Origin: Methanospirillum stamsii
GTDB lineage: Archaea > Halobacteriota > Methanomicrobia > Methanomicrobiales > Methanospirillaceae
Direction: 5' to 3'
Assembly: GCF_003173335.1 (NCBI RefSeq)
Contig: NZ_QGMZ01000008.1
Location: 1-64,000, forward strand
Length of the DNA stretch: 64,000 nt
Shown in pieces: positions 55,142 through 64,000 of this stretch. The notes under the pieces were generated by a model, which was given only the letters and a program-made list of their open reading frames with translations, was not told the DNA's origin and ran no database searches. The position numbers and the translations under genes are program-made. The first letter of the stretch is position 1; every line of letters begins with the position of its first letter.

Positions 55142-55959
55142 TGAAGATCGAATTCAGCAGTCTTGAAGAGGGCAGTGCATCGTTTGCTCTGGATGACGCT
55201 TCAATTGCATTTGCGAATGCTCTTCGCCGTGCAATGATCAGTGAGGTCATGGCTTTTGCCATTGAAGATGTCAAGATCTATGACAATGCCAGTGCTCTCT
55301 TCGACGAAATCCTGACACACCGGCTCGGATTAATTCCGCTGGTGACCGATCCGGACAGTTTTGTCCCACGAAGTAAGTGTTCCTGCAATGGGGCAGGATG
55401 TACCCGTTGTACGGTAACACTCACCATGAGTGTTGAAGGTCCGTGTATGGTTACCTCAGGAGACCTGATTTCCCAGGACTCTGTCGTAAGACCTGCTCTG
55501 GACAATATTCCAATCGTGAAGCTTGAGAAGAACCAGAAGGTCGTGATTGAAGCACAGGCATACATGGAACGTGGAATGGAGCATGCAAAATGGTCCCCCA
55601 CTACGATATGCGGATATAAGAACTACCCGATTATAACCCACGATGACCGGTGTGACGGGTGTGGGCTTTGTGTTGAGGTCTGCCCGAAGGAAATTCTTCT
55701 GGTAAAAGGATCTGCAATAGGTCTAAAAGATGGTGCCCTTGAATCATGTTCTCTATGCCGTCTCTGTGAGCAGGCATGTCTGAATAGTGGGATCGGGGAT
55801 GAACCAGCAATCCATATTAAAATGGATGACCGACGGTTTCTCTTTACTGTAGAGAGTGCCGGAGCATTACCTACTGTCAGGATTATTAAACAGGGACTGC
55901 TGTTTCTCAAGAATCAGTCAGATGAATTATACGAGGCTTTGAGCGAAATAAGAGGGTAA
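55141..55959 (+). CDS. rpoD: RNA polymerase subunit D with ferredoxin-like Fe-S domain
   Basis: 272 residues, the archaeal Rpb3/alpha homologue (AIAFANALRRAMISEVMAF, EIRG end). A central insert of CSCNGAGCTRC and a ferredoxin-like domain at about 165-225 with CDGCGLCVEVCP and CSLCRLCEQAC give eight cysteines, enough for two [4Fe-4S] clusters. Such clusters help fold and assemble the D/L/N/P platform. Their presence is consistent with a strict anaerobe. Confidence 0.97.
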   Translation: MKIEFSSLEEGSASFALDDASIAFANALRRAMISEVMAFAIEDVKIYDNASALFDEILTHRLGLIPLVTDPDSFVPRSKCSCNGAGCTRCTVTLTMSVEGPCMVTSGDLISQDSVVRPALDNIPIVKLEKNQKVVIEAQAYMERGMEHAKWSPTTICGYKNYPIITHDDRCDGCGLCVEVCPKEILLVKGSAIGLKDGALESCSLCRLCEQACLNSGIGDEPAIHIKMDDRRFLFTVESAGALPTVRIIKQGLLFLKNQSDELYEALSEIRG

Positions 55960-55965
55960 CGGAGC

Positions 55966-56331
55966 ATGACCAGAAGGAATGATAAGTCCAATCCGCGCCT
56001 TGCCGAACTCATCAGACTCCTGAAGCAGACGTCGCGTGAGAACGAAGTTGAGATCTGGAGTGATATTGCTTCCAGACTCGAGAAGTCACGGAAGAATTAC
56101 GCGGAAGTTAATGTCAGCAAAATTAACCGGTATGCACAGGATGGGGAAACCCTGATTGTCCCGGGAAAAGTGCTGGGGAGCGGAGTTGTTGAGGCAGGTG
56201 TGACGGTAGCTGCACTGAGTTTTTCAGATGCTGCAATAAGTAAGATCACCGAAGCAAAAGGGCAGTGTATCAGTATTGAACAGCTGCTTTCCAAAAACCC
56301 GAAAGGGAGCAGGACCAGGATACTGAGGTAG
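55966..56331 (+). CDS. rpl18e: Ribosomal protein eL18
   Basis: 121 residues of the archaeal L18e family: [47 protein letters not shown]-like stretch. Follows rpoD by 6 bases. Confidence 0.94.
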   Translation: MTRRNDKSNPRLAELIRLLKQTSRENEVEIWSDIASRLEKSRKNYAEVNVSKINRYAQDGETLIVPGKVLGSGVVEAGVTVAALSFSDAAISKITEAKGQCISIEQLLSKNPKGSRTRILR

Positions 56332-56342
56332 GTGCAAGACTC

Positions 56343-56765
56343 ATGGTAACGGTAATTGATGGTGATGGCCTGCTTATCGGGAGACTAGCCAGTACGGTTG
56401 CAAAACGCGCCTTAGCTGGCGAAGATATCGCAGTGATCAACGCCGAAAAAGCAGTTGTGTCCGGCAACCGTGCACGCGTCCTGAATAATTACAAGCATAA
56501 ACGCGAACGCGGTTCACGTGAAGGTGGTCCGTTCTTCCCGAGAAGACCTGATCACATTCTGAAAAGAACTATTCGTGGTATGATTCCCTACAAGCGCGAG
56601 CGGGGAATCGAGGCCATGAAACGGATCAAAATTTATGTCGGTGCACCTGATGAACTTTCAGGTCTGCCGAGTGAAACGATTGAGTATGCAAGCAAGAAGC
56701 GGCTGGGGAATCCGTCACATGTGACACTTGGTGCCATCAGCACGTTCCTTGGAGCAAAATATTGA
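56343..56765 (+). CDS. rplM: Ribosomal protein uL13
   Basis: 140 residues: [40 protein letters not shown] and [20 protein letters not shown]. Large-subunit protein, in its usual place before uS9. Confidence 0.96.
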   Translation: MVTVIDGDGLLIGRLASTVAKRALAGEDIAVINAEKAVVSGNRARVLNNYKHKRERGSREGGPFFPRRPDHILKRTIRGMIPYKRERGIEAMKRIKIYVGAPDELSGLPSETIEYASKKRLGNPSHVTLGAISTFLGAKY

Positions 56766-56779
56766 TCAGGTGACCTCTG

Positions 56780-57178
56780 ATGAGAATAATCAATACCAGT
56801 GGAAAAAGAAAAACTGCGGTTGCCCGGGCAACATTACGGCCAGGTAAAGGAGTTGTTCGGATAAACTCTTTCACCCTTGATGTGTTCTCCACCGAGCTTG
56901 TCAGAATGAAGATCTCTGAACCACTCCAACTCCTTCCGGGAGTCCTGGATGGTGTGGATGTTTCCATTAAGGTAGCTGGCGGAGGAATTATGGGGCAGGC
57001 AGAAGCTGTGCGCACTGCACTTGCCAGGGGAATTGTGAAATGGCATAACGATCCTCGCATGAAAGATGTTTATCATGTATACGATCGTAGTCTTCTCGTG
57101 AACGACTCACGTCAGAAAGAAGCCAAGAAGCCACATGGTCGTGGGGCACGGAAGAAATTCCAGAAGTCATACCGGTGA
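56780..57178 (+). CDS. rpsI: Ribosomal protein uS9
   Basis: 132 residues: NTSGKRKTAVARATLRPGKG, VSIKVAGGGIMGQAEAVRTA, and the basic C-terminus ending KKFQKSYR that reaches the P site. Preceded by a GGTGA site. Confidence 0.97.
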   Translation: MRIINTSGKRKTAVARATLRPGKGVVRINSFTLDVFSTELVRMKISEPLQLLPGVLDGVDVSIKVAGGGIMGQAEAVRTALARGIVKWHNDPRMKDVYHVYDRSLLVNDSRQKEAKKPHGRGARKKFQKSYR

Positions 57179-57218
57179 GCTTTATAACGATGAACTATAA
57201 CATTAGTGGAGCAACTAT

Positions 57219-57407
57219 ATGATACCGGTTCGCTGTTTCACCTGCGGAAAGGTAATCTCCACTGCATACGAGGAATATAAACGCCGTCGAGATGAGAACG
57301 AGGATCCTAAAAAGATCCTCGACGATCTCGGTATGGATCGGTATTGTTGCCGGTGTATGTTACTCACGCACAAGGAGATTATTGACGAGCTTAACCCATA
57401 CCAATGA
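57219..57407 (+). CDS. rpoN: RNA polymerase subunit N (Rpb10 homologue)
   Basis: 62 residues: [20 protein letters not shown], and [20 protein letters not shown] give the four-cysteine zinc site of Rpb10. Its TGA stop ends at 57407, immediately before the first base of tRNA-Pro. Confidence 0.96.
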   Translation: MIPVRCFTCGKVISTAYEEYKRRRDENEDPKKILDDLGMDRYCCRCMLLTHKEIIDELNPYQ

Positions 57408-57482
57408 GGGGTCGTAGGGTAGCCTGGACCATCCTAGGGCGTTCGGGACGCTCTGACCTGAGTTCGAATCTCAGCGACCCCA
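57408..57482 (+). tRNA. tRNA-Pro (anticodon CGG)
   Basis: Acceptor GGGGTCG/CGACCCC; anticodon stem GGGCG/CGCTC with loop TTCGGGA, anticodon CGG (proline CCG); T arm CTGAG-TTCGAAT-CTCAG. Discriminator A; no CCA encoded. It sits between rpoN and rpoK with no gap after the rpoN stop, so it must be released from the mRNA by RNase P and 3' processing. Confidence 0.95.
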
Positions 57483-57515
57483 TTCTTGTGCCAACGGATT
57501 TTTGAGGAGTTACGC

Positions 57516-57683
57516 ATGCAAATATATACTCGCTATGAGAAGGCGCGAATTGTAGGCGCCCGGGCACTTCAGATTTCAATGGGTGCCCCGATCCTTGTTG
57601 CAACTCCAAGTATTGATCCACTTGAGATTGCAATGGAGGAATTCGAGCGTGATGTCATTCCGATCACTGTAAAACGGAGATAG
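57516..57683 (+). CDS. rpoK: RNA polymerase subunit K (Rpb6 homologue)
   Basis: 55 residues from the ATG at 57516, with GAGGAG about 8 bases upstream: [20 protein letters not shown] and [20 protein letters not shown], the core Rpb6/omega fold. A longer frame upstream would overlap the tRNA region. Eight bases before eno. Confidence 0.95.
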   Translation: MQIYTRYEKARIVGARALQISMGAPILVATPSIDPLEIAMEEFERDVIPITVKRR

Positions 57684-57691
57684 TGGGCTGA

Positions 57692-58900
57692 ATGACCATC
57701 ACGCGCGGAATAACTCTGCGAATCATCCTCGATTCCCGGGGGAAAAAGACGGTTGAAGCTGAGGTCCGGACTGAAAATGGATTTGGCAGGGCAGCGGCTC
57801 CGGGTGGTGCCAGTACTGGAATATATGAAGCAGTAGTACGTGATCCGTCAGATGCTGTTTCTGATGCAACTATACAGGTAATTCCGCATCTTATCGGGGT
57901 TGATGTTTCAGATCAGATAGGATTTGATTCACTCCTCCACGAGATTGATGGAACCGGAAATTTCTCCCGGATTGGGGCGAATGTTGCTGTTGCATTGTCT
58001 CTCGCTGCCTCAAAAGCAGCAGCAGACTCACGCAATATCCCTTTATGGCAGCACATTGGCGGAGTATTTGTGGCTCATGCTCCAAGGCCTCTTGGGAACG
58101 TGATTGGCGGTGGAGCACATGCACCCTACGCAACAGAGATCCAGGAATTCCTGGTGGTCCCAACCGGATGTGAGCGTGTTCGTGATGGAATATTCGCAAA
58201 TGCCCGGGTTCATGCTCTTGTGCGTGAACTCCTGACAAAACGTGGAATATCTACTGGAAAAGGGGATGAAGGGGCATGGGCTCCCCCGATCTCTGATCCG
58301 GATGCATTTGAGGTTCTCTCAGAAGCAGCAGATATTGCTTCGGATGAAGCAGGATTTGAAATAAGTCCTGGTATAGATGTTGCAGCAAGTCAGTTGTATG
58401 ATCCTGAGTCCGGGATGTACCGGTACAGGGATGGCAGACTTCGCTCATCTGAAGACCAGGTGACATATATTGCAGATCTCATCGACGAATATGAACTGGT
58501 ATATGTCGAAGATCCCCTGTATGAAGAGGATTATGCAGGATTTGCTGCTCTGAACAGAGAAACCGGAAACAGGTGTCTGATCTGTGGAGATGACCTTTTT
58601 GTCACAAACAAAAAGCGGATTCAGGATGGTCTGACACAGGGAAGTACTAACTGTGTACTTATAAAGCCCAATCAGATAGGAACCCTGACCGATACCTTTG
58701 AGGCGATTGATATTGCCCAGAGGAACGGGCTGGAAACAGTCATGTCTCACCGATCTGGAGAGACAGAAGACACGACCATTGCACATCTTGCGTGTGCATT
58801 TAATTGTGTATTTATAAAAACGGGGGTTGTCGGCGGGGAGCGGACAGCCAAACTGAACGAACTCATTAGGATTGAGGAGAGTATCTATGAACGGAAATGA
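57692..58900 (+). CDS. eno: Enolase
   Basis: 402 residues. Catalytic and metal residues in [43 protein letters not shown], and the signature [16 protein letters not shown]. Interconverts 2-phosphoglycerate and phosphoenolpyruvate. The archaeal placement inside the rpoK-rpsB unit is conserved. Its end overlaps rpsB by 14 bases. Confidence 0.97.
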   Translation: MTITRGITLRIILDSRGKKTVEAEVRTENGFGRAAAPGGASTGIYEAVVRDPSDAVSDATIQVIPHLIGVDVSDQIGFDSLLHEIDGTGNFSRIGANVAVALSLAASKAAADSRNIPLWQHIGGVFVAHAPRPLGNVIGGGAHAPYATEIQEFLVVPTGCERVRDGIFANARVHALVRELLTKRGISTGKGDEGAWAPPISDPDAFEVLSEAADIASDEAGFEISPGIDVAASQLYDPESGMYRYRDGRLRSSEDQVTYIADLIDEYELVYVEDPLYEEDYAGFAALNRETGNRCLICGDDLFVTNKKRIQDGLTQGSTNCVLIKPNQIGTLTDTFEAIDIAQRNGLETVMSHRSGETEDTTIAHLACAFNCVFIKTGVVGGERTAKLNELIRIEESIYERK

Positions 58901-59495
58901 AATGGAGATTGAACTGAACGAACCACTTGTTTCAGTTGAAGAGTATCTTGCAGCAGGTGTACACATCGGTACCCAGCAGAAAAGCAGCGACATGAAGAAC
59001 TTCATTTACCGCGTCCGCGGTGATGGATTATACATTCTGGATATCAGGGAAACTGATGAGCGGATTAAACTGGGAGCGAAATTCCTTTCCCAGTATGACC
59101 CGGCAAAGATCCTGGTTATAACTTCCCGTCAATATGGGCAGTACCCTGCACGCAGATTTGCAGATTCAATTGGTGCAACCCCGATTATTGGCAGATATAT
59201 TCCTGGAACCCTTACAAACCCGCGTCTTCCACGGTATGCAGAACCTGATGTCGTTGTCGTTACTGACCCGGTCAGTGATCTGCAGGTCATAAAAGAGGCT
59301 ATTCAGGTTAGTATCCCTGTTGTGGCACTTTGTGATACCAATAACATGACCAGCCTTGTGGATGTTGTAATCCCAACCAACAACAAAGGACGTAAGGCAC
59401 TCTCCATGATCTACTTCCTCCTGACCAAGGAGTTCCTCAGACACAAAGGGTACAATACTTCCCTTACACCTGAAGATTTCGAAACCGAGATGTAA
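58887..59495 (+). CDS. rpsB: Ribosomal protein uS2
   Basis: 202 residues from the ATG at 58887, with GAGGAG about 8 bases upstream within eno. [40 protein letters not shown] and [20 protein letters not shown]. Assembles late in the small subunit. Confidence 0.97.
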   Translation: MNGNEMEIELNEPLVSVEEYLAAGVHIGTQQKSSDMKNFIYRVRGDGLYILDIRETDERIKLGAKFLSQYDPAKILVITSRQYGQYPARRFADSIGATPIIGRYIPGTLTNPRLPRYAEPDVVVVTDPVSDLQVIKEAIQVSIPVVALCDTNNMTSLVDVVIPTNNKGRKALSMIYFLLTKEFLRHKGYNTSLTPEDFETEM

Positions 59496-59507
59496 GATCC
59501 CCGGACT

Positions 59508-59554
59508 GGATTATATAGAACCGATATCCTGAAACGTATCAGGGTTCAATCCCT
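59508..59554 (+). promoter_or_regulatory. Promoter-like region with palindrome before the MEMO/isoprenoid genes
   Basis: GATTATATAG (59509-59518) is a TATA-like element. An imperfect palindrome CCTGAAACGTATCAGG (59528-59543, 14 of 16 symmetric) overlaps the expected transcription start. The following AGGGTTCAATCCCT (59541-59554) folds like a tRNA T arm. This could let the downstream genes be transcribed apart from the ribosomal operon and be regulated. Confidence 0.45.
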
Positions 59555-59559
59555 CGTCC

Positions 59560-60354
59560 ATGATGAGCAGAGCCAGCACGGTTGCCGGGATGTTTTATCC
59601 CGGTGATCCCGGACGTCTCAGGCAACTTCTGACTGAATTATTTCGGGATTATCCATCATCCGGAGATGCAGCAGGAGTGGTTTCTCCACATGCCGGGTAT
59701 GTATACTCCGGTAAAATTGCAGCACAGGCTTTTGCTGCATTCGACGATCGGTTTGACGGAACCTTTCTGATCATAGGTCCAAGTCACAGGGGTTTTCCTA
59801 CCTGTATTTCACAGGTTCCCTGGGAAACTCCGCTTGGGATTCTGGAACCGGATACTGTTCTTGGATCATACATCGACCTTCCTGTTGATGAACGGGCGAT
59901 GAGTTATGGCTCCGAGAACTCTCTGGAAGTGCAGATGCCTTTCATACAACACCGGTTTCCAAAATCCAGGATTCTTCCGGTAATGATGGGTAATCAGACC
60001 CTCTCCGAAGTCCGTCGTGTCTCATCCATCATCACCAATGCTCTGGAAAAATATGAAAAACCGGTAAAAATCGTGGCTTCAAGTGATTTTTCTCATTATG
60101 TCTCTGCTGAAAAGGCATATCGTGACGATCATTACGCGATAGAGGCGCTTGTAAATATGGATATTCCTGAGTTTTTCTCCAGAATACAAACTCATCATAT
60201 AACGGCCTGTGGATACGGGCCAATTGGCTGCATGGTTGAAGTATTAATGACCCGGGGAAAAACCCGGTGCGACCTGCTTGGATATACCACTTCAGGGGAG
60301 TCAAGCGGTGATTATGATCAGGTCGTAGGATATGCGGCGTTGGCGGTGCAATAG
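59560..60354 (+). CDS. MEMO1 family protein (AmmeMemoRadiSam system protein B)
   Basis: 264 residues: AGMFYPGDPGRLRQLL, SPHAGYVYSGKIAAQAF with metal-type His, IGPSHRGFPTCI, SSDFSHYVSAEKAYRDDHYA, and a GYTTSGESSGDYDQVVGYAA end. Related to extradiol dioxygenases; MEMO proteins bind a metal and in archaea often accompany AMMECR1 and radical-SAM partners, which are not in the window. Its last base overlaps the mevalonate kinase start. Confidence 0.93.
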   Translation: MMSRASTVAGMFYPGDPGRLRQLLTELFRDYPSSGDAAGVVSPHAGYVYSGKIAAQAFAAFDDRFDGTFLIIGPSHRGFPTCISQVPWETPLGILEPDTVLGSYIDLPVDERAMSYGSENSLEVQMPFIQHRFPKSRILPVMMGNQTLSEVRRVSSIITNALEKYEKPVKIVASSDFSHYVSAEKAYRDDHYAIEALVNMDIPEFFSRIQTHHITACGYGPIGCMVEVLMTRGKTRCDLLGYTTSGESSGDYDQVVGYAALAVQ

Positions 60355-61223
60355 TGGCAACCTGGAGTGCACCCGGAAAGGTCTTTTTATTTGGAGAACA
60401 TGCCGTTCTCTATGAAAAACCCGGGATAGCACTTGCCATCAGACCGCGTGTATATGTAACCGTCAGAAAAACCAATCATCCGCATCATGCAAAATCACCG
60501 TATATCGATCAGTGTTTCCGTGAGTTCGGAGTAAAAGGAAGCGTATATATCAATTCACAACTCCCGAGTTCATCCGGGCTTGGTTCATCAGCAGCAGTTA
60601 CCGTTGCAACACTTGCAGCAATTAACGACGAATTTGACCTGGGGAGGAGCAGGGAACAGATCGCTGAAATGGCCTGGAAGATTGAGAAAAAAGTCCAGAA
60701 AGGCCGGGCCAGTGCAACAGATACCACAGTCTCTACCTATGGTGGTATGTTCCTGATAAAAGGGGGAACACGTAAGCGTCTTGCCCCACAAAATTACCAC
60801 CTCATAGTTGGTAATACTCAGGTTTCTCACTCAACAAGCAGGATGGTTGAGAAGGTAGCTGAGATCAAACAGAAGCATCCATCAATAATTAATCCGGTAC
60901 TCGACTCTATTGAAGCGATCGTTATGGATGCAATGAAGCACCTGGATGAACCTGCATACCTTGGGAAACTGATGGATATGAATCACTCTCTTCTTGAGAC
61001 ACTGGGTGTCGGCCACCCTCAGCTCTCAAGACTGGTGCTTGCAGCACGTTCAACCGGTGCATTTGGTGCGAAAATCACCGGTGCAGGGGGAGGTGGCTGT
61101 ATGGTAGCAATAGCTCCGAAAAATATTCGTGCACGAATAGCCGGTGCAATTGAAGTGTTTGAAGGCCGGGCAATAATCACCTGCCTTGACACCGAGGGGC
61201 TGAGAAAGGAGCGGGATGCCTGA
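60354..61223 (+). CDS. mvk: Mevalonate kinase
   Basis: 289 residues from GTG. GHMP kinase: PGKVFLFGEHAVLYEKPGIA, the ATP loop LPSSSGLGSSAAVTVATLAA, and KITGAGGGGCMVAI. Phosphorylates mevalonate on the way to isoprenoid lipids. Overlaps the isopentenyl phosphate kinase gene by 8 bases. Confidence 0.95.
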   Translation: MATWSAPGKVFLFGEHAVLYEKPGIALAIRPRVYVTVRKTNHPHHAKSPYIDQCFREFGVKGSVYINSQLPSSSGLGSSAAVTVATLAAINDEFDLGRSREQIAEMAWKIEKKVQKGRASATDTTVSTYGGMFLIKGGTRKRLAPQNYHLIVGNTQVSHSTSRMVEKVAEIKQKHPSIINPVLDSIEAIVMDAMKHLDEPAYLGKLMDMNHSLLETLGVGHPQLSRLVLAARSTGAFGAKITGAGGGGCMVAIAPKNIRARIAGAIEVFEGRAIITCLDTEGLRKERDA

Positions 61224-61986
61224 TAGAACAATTCTTAAACTTGGAGGGAGTGTCATCACTCATAAGGCCGGTGGTGATACGGGGACCGTCCGTGAAGATG
61301 TGCTCCGGGAAGTAGCCAAAGCACTTCGTGAATATTCTGATATTCCTCTCATACTCATTCATGGTGCAGGATCATGTGGACACCCGCAGGCAAAGCGGTA
61401 CCGCATACAGGAAGGGGTTTCGAAGAATAACCGGGTTGGAATTTACGAGACTCACCTTGCAGTATCATCTCTGAATGAACTGGTTGTCAGGACGCTTCGT
61501 AATGAGGGATTAGAAGCAATTAGTGTCCATCCGTTTCAGGGAATGGTGGCATCCGGTGGTGAACTCTCCGGATACTGCCTGGATCATATAAACCTCATGC
61601 TTGACCTTGGCATGGTACCGGTTCTGCATGGGGATGTTGTAATGGACACCATGAAAGGAGCATGCATCGTTTCCGGTGATCAACTGGTCAGGGTATTGGC
61701 AGAAAAGCTCTCTATTGATCGCATCGGGCTTGCAACCGATGTGGCCGGAGTGCTTGATGTCGATGGGACGGTTGTGAGGGAACTGCGCCGGAATATGGCG
61801 CATACCATCAGGATTGGAGGCTCCGGCCATGTTGATGTGACCGGAGGCATGCAAGGAAAAATTACCGAACTCCTGCGCCTGGCTGACAGAGGCATTGAGT
61901 CTGAAATATTTCATATCTCAAAGCTCAGGGAGTTTTTGAGCGGGACTAATCATGGTGGAACCAGGATTAAGCCGGAGGCAGAATGA
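61216..61986 (+). CDS. ipk: Isopentenyl phosphate kinase
   Basis: 256 residues, amino-acid-kinase fold: ILKLGGSVITHKAGG, HGAGSCGHPQAKRY with the catalytic His of this family, and VTGGMQGKITELLRLA. Turns isopentenyl phosphate into the diphosphate in the archaeal modified mevalonate route. Ends in an ATGA overlap with fni. Confidence 0.95.
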   Translation: MPDRTILKLGGSVITHKAGGDTGTVREDVLREVAKALREYSDIPLILIHGAGSCGHPQAKRYRIQEGVSKNNRVGIYETHLAVSSLNELVVRTLRNEGLEAISVHPFQGMVASGGELSGYCLDHINLMLDLGMVPVLHGDVVMDTMKGACIVSGDQLVRVLAEKLSIDRIGLATDVAGVLDVDGTVVRELRRNMAHTIRIGGSGHVDVTGGMQGKITELLRLADRGIESEIFHISKLREFLSGTNHGGTRIKPEAE

Positions 61987-63047
61987 ACAGGCGTGATTTT
62001 ACCTCCTCCCGCAAACTAGACCACCTTCGAATTTGTCTGGATGAACCAATAGAATCCGGTAATACCGGTTTTGAAGATATCAGACTTGTCCATGAAGCAC
62101 TCCCCGATATTGACATGGACAGTCTTTCTCTGAATACCCGGTTTCTCGGCCATGAATTAGGCTCTCCCCTTTTTATATCCGCAATGACCGGCGGGCATCC
62201 GGAGACAAAAGAAGTAAATGCTGTACTTGCAGAAATTGCAGGAGAATTTGGTCTTGGCATTGGTGTTGGATCACAACGGGCTGCAATCGAAAACCCGGAT
62301 CTTGCAGATACTTTTTCTATTGTCAGGGAAAAAGCCCCGGATACATTCATTGTAGGAAACCTGGGAATTGTTCAGCTTAAGGATCATGGCATTGATTGGG
62401 CTGAACGTGCAGTTGAGATGATTGATGCAGATGCCCTGGCCATTCATCTCAATTTTTTACAGGAATCAATTCAGCCTGAAGGGGATCACGACGCCAGTGG
62501 ATGTTTTACTGCTCTTCGTGAACTTTGCAGGGAACTGAAGGTTCCGGTAATTGTAAAAGAGACCGGTTGTGGTATTTCGTATGAAACCGGTCTGCGATGT
62601 TACGGGGCTGGTGCTGCCTGCATGGATATCGGTGGATATGGGGGTTCTTCCTGGGCACTTATTGAAAGCCACCGGTCGGGGAGCGTTGCCGGCAAAGAAA
62701 ACCTGCAACTCAAAGGACTTGGAGAACGGTTTGGAATATGGGGTATTCCGACCGCAGTGAGTTTATTCGAGATAGAGAAATGTAATGGACCGGTTATCGC
62801 AAGTGGGGGAATAAGGTCCGGCATTGACCTTGCAAAAGCACTGGTTCTGGGAGCGGATCTGGCCGGAATGGCACTCCCGCTTTTAAAACCAGCATGCGAA
62901 GGTCCAAAGGCCTTGCGAGAGGTTATCAGTACAATTCATCAGGAATTACGAATTTGTATGTTTCTCACTGGAAAATCCCGAATCTCCGAGTTACCTGAAG
63001 CCCGGTGGTATGTTACCGGCAATACACGGGATATGATAGAAAAATGA
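61983..63047 (+). CDS. fni: Type 2 isopentenyl-diphosphate delta-isomerase
   Basis: 354 residues. FMN-dependent TIM barrel: SAMTGGHPETKEVNA, LGIGVGSQRAAIEN, VIVKETGCGISYETG, ASGGIRSGIDLAKALVLGAD. Interconverts IPP and DMAPP. With mvk and ipk it makes one lipid-precursor block. Confidence 0.96.
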   Translation: MNRRDFTSSRKLDHLRICLDEPIESGNTGFEDIRLVHEALPDIDMDSLSLNTRFLGHELGSPLFISAMTGGHPETKEVNAVLAEIAGEFGLGIGVGSQRAAIENPDLADTFSIVREKAPDTFIVGNLGIVQLKDHGIDWAERAVEMIDADALAIHLNFLQESIQPEGDHDASGCFTALRELCRELKVPVIVKETGCGISYETGLRCYGAGAACMDIGGYGGSSWALIESHRSGSVAGKENLQLKGLGERFGIWGIPTAVSLFEIEKCNGPVIASGGIRSGIDLAKALVLGADLAGMALPLLKPACEGPKALREVISTIHQELRICMFLTGKSRISELPEARWYVTGNTRDMIEK

Positions 63048-63063
63048 CAAGGAGGAATTAACA

Positions 63064-64000
63064 TTGGATATTGAGATCCTTGCAGTGGGCGGATATAACG
63101 AATTTGGACGAAATATGACCGCCGTCCGCTGCGGAAAAGAAATAATAATATTTGATATGGGGATTCGGCTGGATTCCCTGATGATGCATCCGGAAATGGA
63201 ACTGGAAAATACTCATTCTCTGGATCTTATCCAGATGGGTGTTATCCCTGATGATACCGCGATGAATCAATTGGAAGGGACGGTGAAAGCAATTATCCTT
63301 TCACATGGTCATCTGGATCACCTGGGAGCAGTACCAAAACTTGCACATCGGTATAATGCTCCGATTCTTGGTACACCATACACAATTGAACTGGTAAAAC
63401 AGCAGATTGAAGGTGAAAAGAAGTTTGGTGTTAACAATAAATTAATCGCACTCAAATACGGGCAGAGATACAACATTTCGAACATTCTTTCGATGGAATT
63501 TGTCCGGACCCAGCACAGTATAATTGATACTGCAACGGTTGCTCTCTATACTCCAAAAGGTGCCATCATCTATGCCCTGGATTTCAAACTCGATAGGAAT
63601 CCGGTACTGGGAGAACCGCCGGATTTTGCGAAATTTAAGAAGATCGGAAATGAAGGGGTACTCTGCCTTATTACTGAATCTACGAATGTGAACCGGAAAG
63701 GCCGGTGTCCGAGCGAGCAGATTGCAAAAAGCATGGTCCGCGATGTGATGACAAGTTATGAGGATGATAAAAATGCAATCATTGTCAGTACTTTTGCCTC
63801 ACACATTGCCAGGGTAAAAACAATCGCAGAGTGTGCCAATGAAATTGGTAGAAAACCTCTCCTGCTTGGCCGTTCAATGGAACGGTATTGTGTAACTGCA
63901 GAACAGATGAAACTGGTCAGGTTCCCGGATACCACAAGTGTCTTTGGAAACCGCCGCGTGGTTGAACGAACCCTGCGTCGTCTGATTAAGACCGGAAAAG
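63064..64000 (+). CDS. RNase J-family metallo-beta-lactamase ribonuclease, C-terminus cut by window edge
   Basis: 312 visible residues from the TTG at 63064, with a strong GGAGG site about 8 bases upstream (no ATG nearby gives the conserved start). LAVGGYNEFGRNMTAV, DMGIRLD, the metal motif SHGHLDHLGAVP, TQHSIIDTATVAL, TESTNVNRKGRC, and FASHIARVKTIAECA of the beta-CASP part. Archaeal RNase J is a 5'-3' exoribonuclease. Its place after fni is common in this lineage. Confidence 0.92.
   Translation, partial: MDIEILAVGGYNEFGRNMTAVRCGKEIIIFDMGIRLDSLMMHPEMELENTHSLDLIQMGVIPDDTAMNQLEGTVKAIILSHGHLDHLGAVPKLAHRYNAPILGTPYTIELVKQQIEGEKKFGVNNKLIALKYGQRYNISNILSMEFVRTQHSIIDTATVALYTPKGAIIYALDFKLDRNPVLGEPPDFAKFKKIGNEGVLCLITESTNVNRKGRCPSEQIAKSMVRDVMTSYEDDKNAIIVSTFASHIARVKTIAECANEIGRKPLLLGRSMERYCVTAEQMKLVRFPDTTSVFGNRRVVERTLRRLIKTGK

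Noticed and set aside
59503-59559. A functional tRNA between rpsB and the MEMO gene
   Set aside because: Only the T-arm-like hairpin and a 4-bp stem fit; at 57 bases there is no room for D and anticodon arms.

Overview
The window is a euryarchaeal chromosome segment, most likely from a methanogen of the order Methanomicrobiales, and a Methanospirillum-like organism is my best guess. Directly visible archaeal markers are topoisomerase VI (top6A/top6B), RadA next to an RPA-type single-strand binding protein, archaeal LeuS, RNA polymerase subunits D, N and K, an aIF1/SUI1 factor, deoxyhypusine synthase, and an isoprenoid set of mevalonate kinase, isopentenyl phosphate kinase and type 2 isomerase. 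Subunit D carries two Fe-S motifs. Genes use GGAGG/GGTGA ribosome binding sites and ATGA overlaps. No methanogenesis gene lies here, so the genus is inference.

Layout. (1) 1-4.1 kb, minus strand: a secreted double-protease gene in which a papain-like domain sits inside a subtilase, a small coupled ORF, and a DUF2341 surface protein cut by the window edge. (2) 4.2-12.6 kb: an accessory, decaying island. It holds an intact MntA antitoxin with a broken HepT, a broken CMP-sugar synthetase, four Rpn-type nuclease genes or remnants, an IS66 fragment, a damaged VapBC pair, an orphan DUF104 antitoxin, a frameshifted DUF3782 gene and an acylphosphatase-like coiled-coil repeat protein. (3) 12.6-25.4 kb: a chemoreceptor, then lysine synthesis (dapL-lysA) running into rpa and radA, phosphoglycolate phosphatase, a PRC-barrel protein, an orphan DNA methyltransferase paired with an HTH-CBS regulator, and two TPR proteins. 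(4) 25.4-32.3 kb: a NOG1-type GTPase, a tight four-gene MacB-like ABC export operon, an XRE/DUF2178 pair behind a palindromic operator region, CorA and a DUF5611 protein. (5) 32.3-42.9 kb, minus strand: leuS, a PIN-ATPase-KH protein, hisI, a prepilin peptidase, top6A, top6B, hisS and a small membrane protein. (6) 42.9-49.0 kb: larB-nadM with two uncharacterised genes, cobQ, aIF1, and the zinc-ribbon/DUF2073/Era-like GTPase cluster. (7) 49.2-53.5 kb: four consecutive CBS-domain genes (about 14 CBS modules) and deoxyhypusine synthase. (8) 53.6-64 kb: tRNA-Ser, then the archaeal superoperon rpsM-rpsD-rpsK-rpoD-rpl18e-rpl13-rps9-rpoN-tRNA-Pro-rpoK-eno-rpsB-memo-mvk-ipk-fni and an RNase J gene cut by the window end.

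The right two thirds is mostly housekeeping in conserved archaeal order. Novelty is concentrated in the double protease, the decaying island, a RadA with two helix-hairpin-helix domains, the larB-nadM coupling, the CBS array and the ABC/secreted-protein operon. No CRISPR array and no intact insertion sequence was seen.
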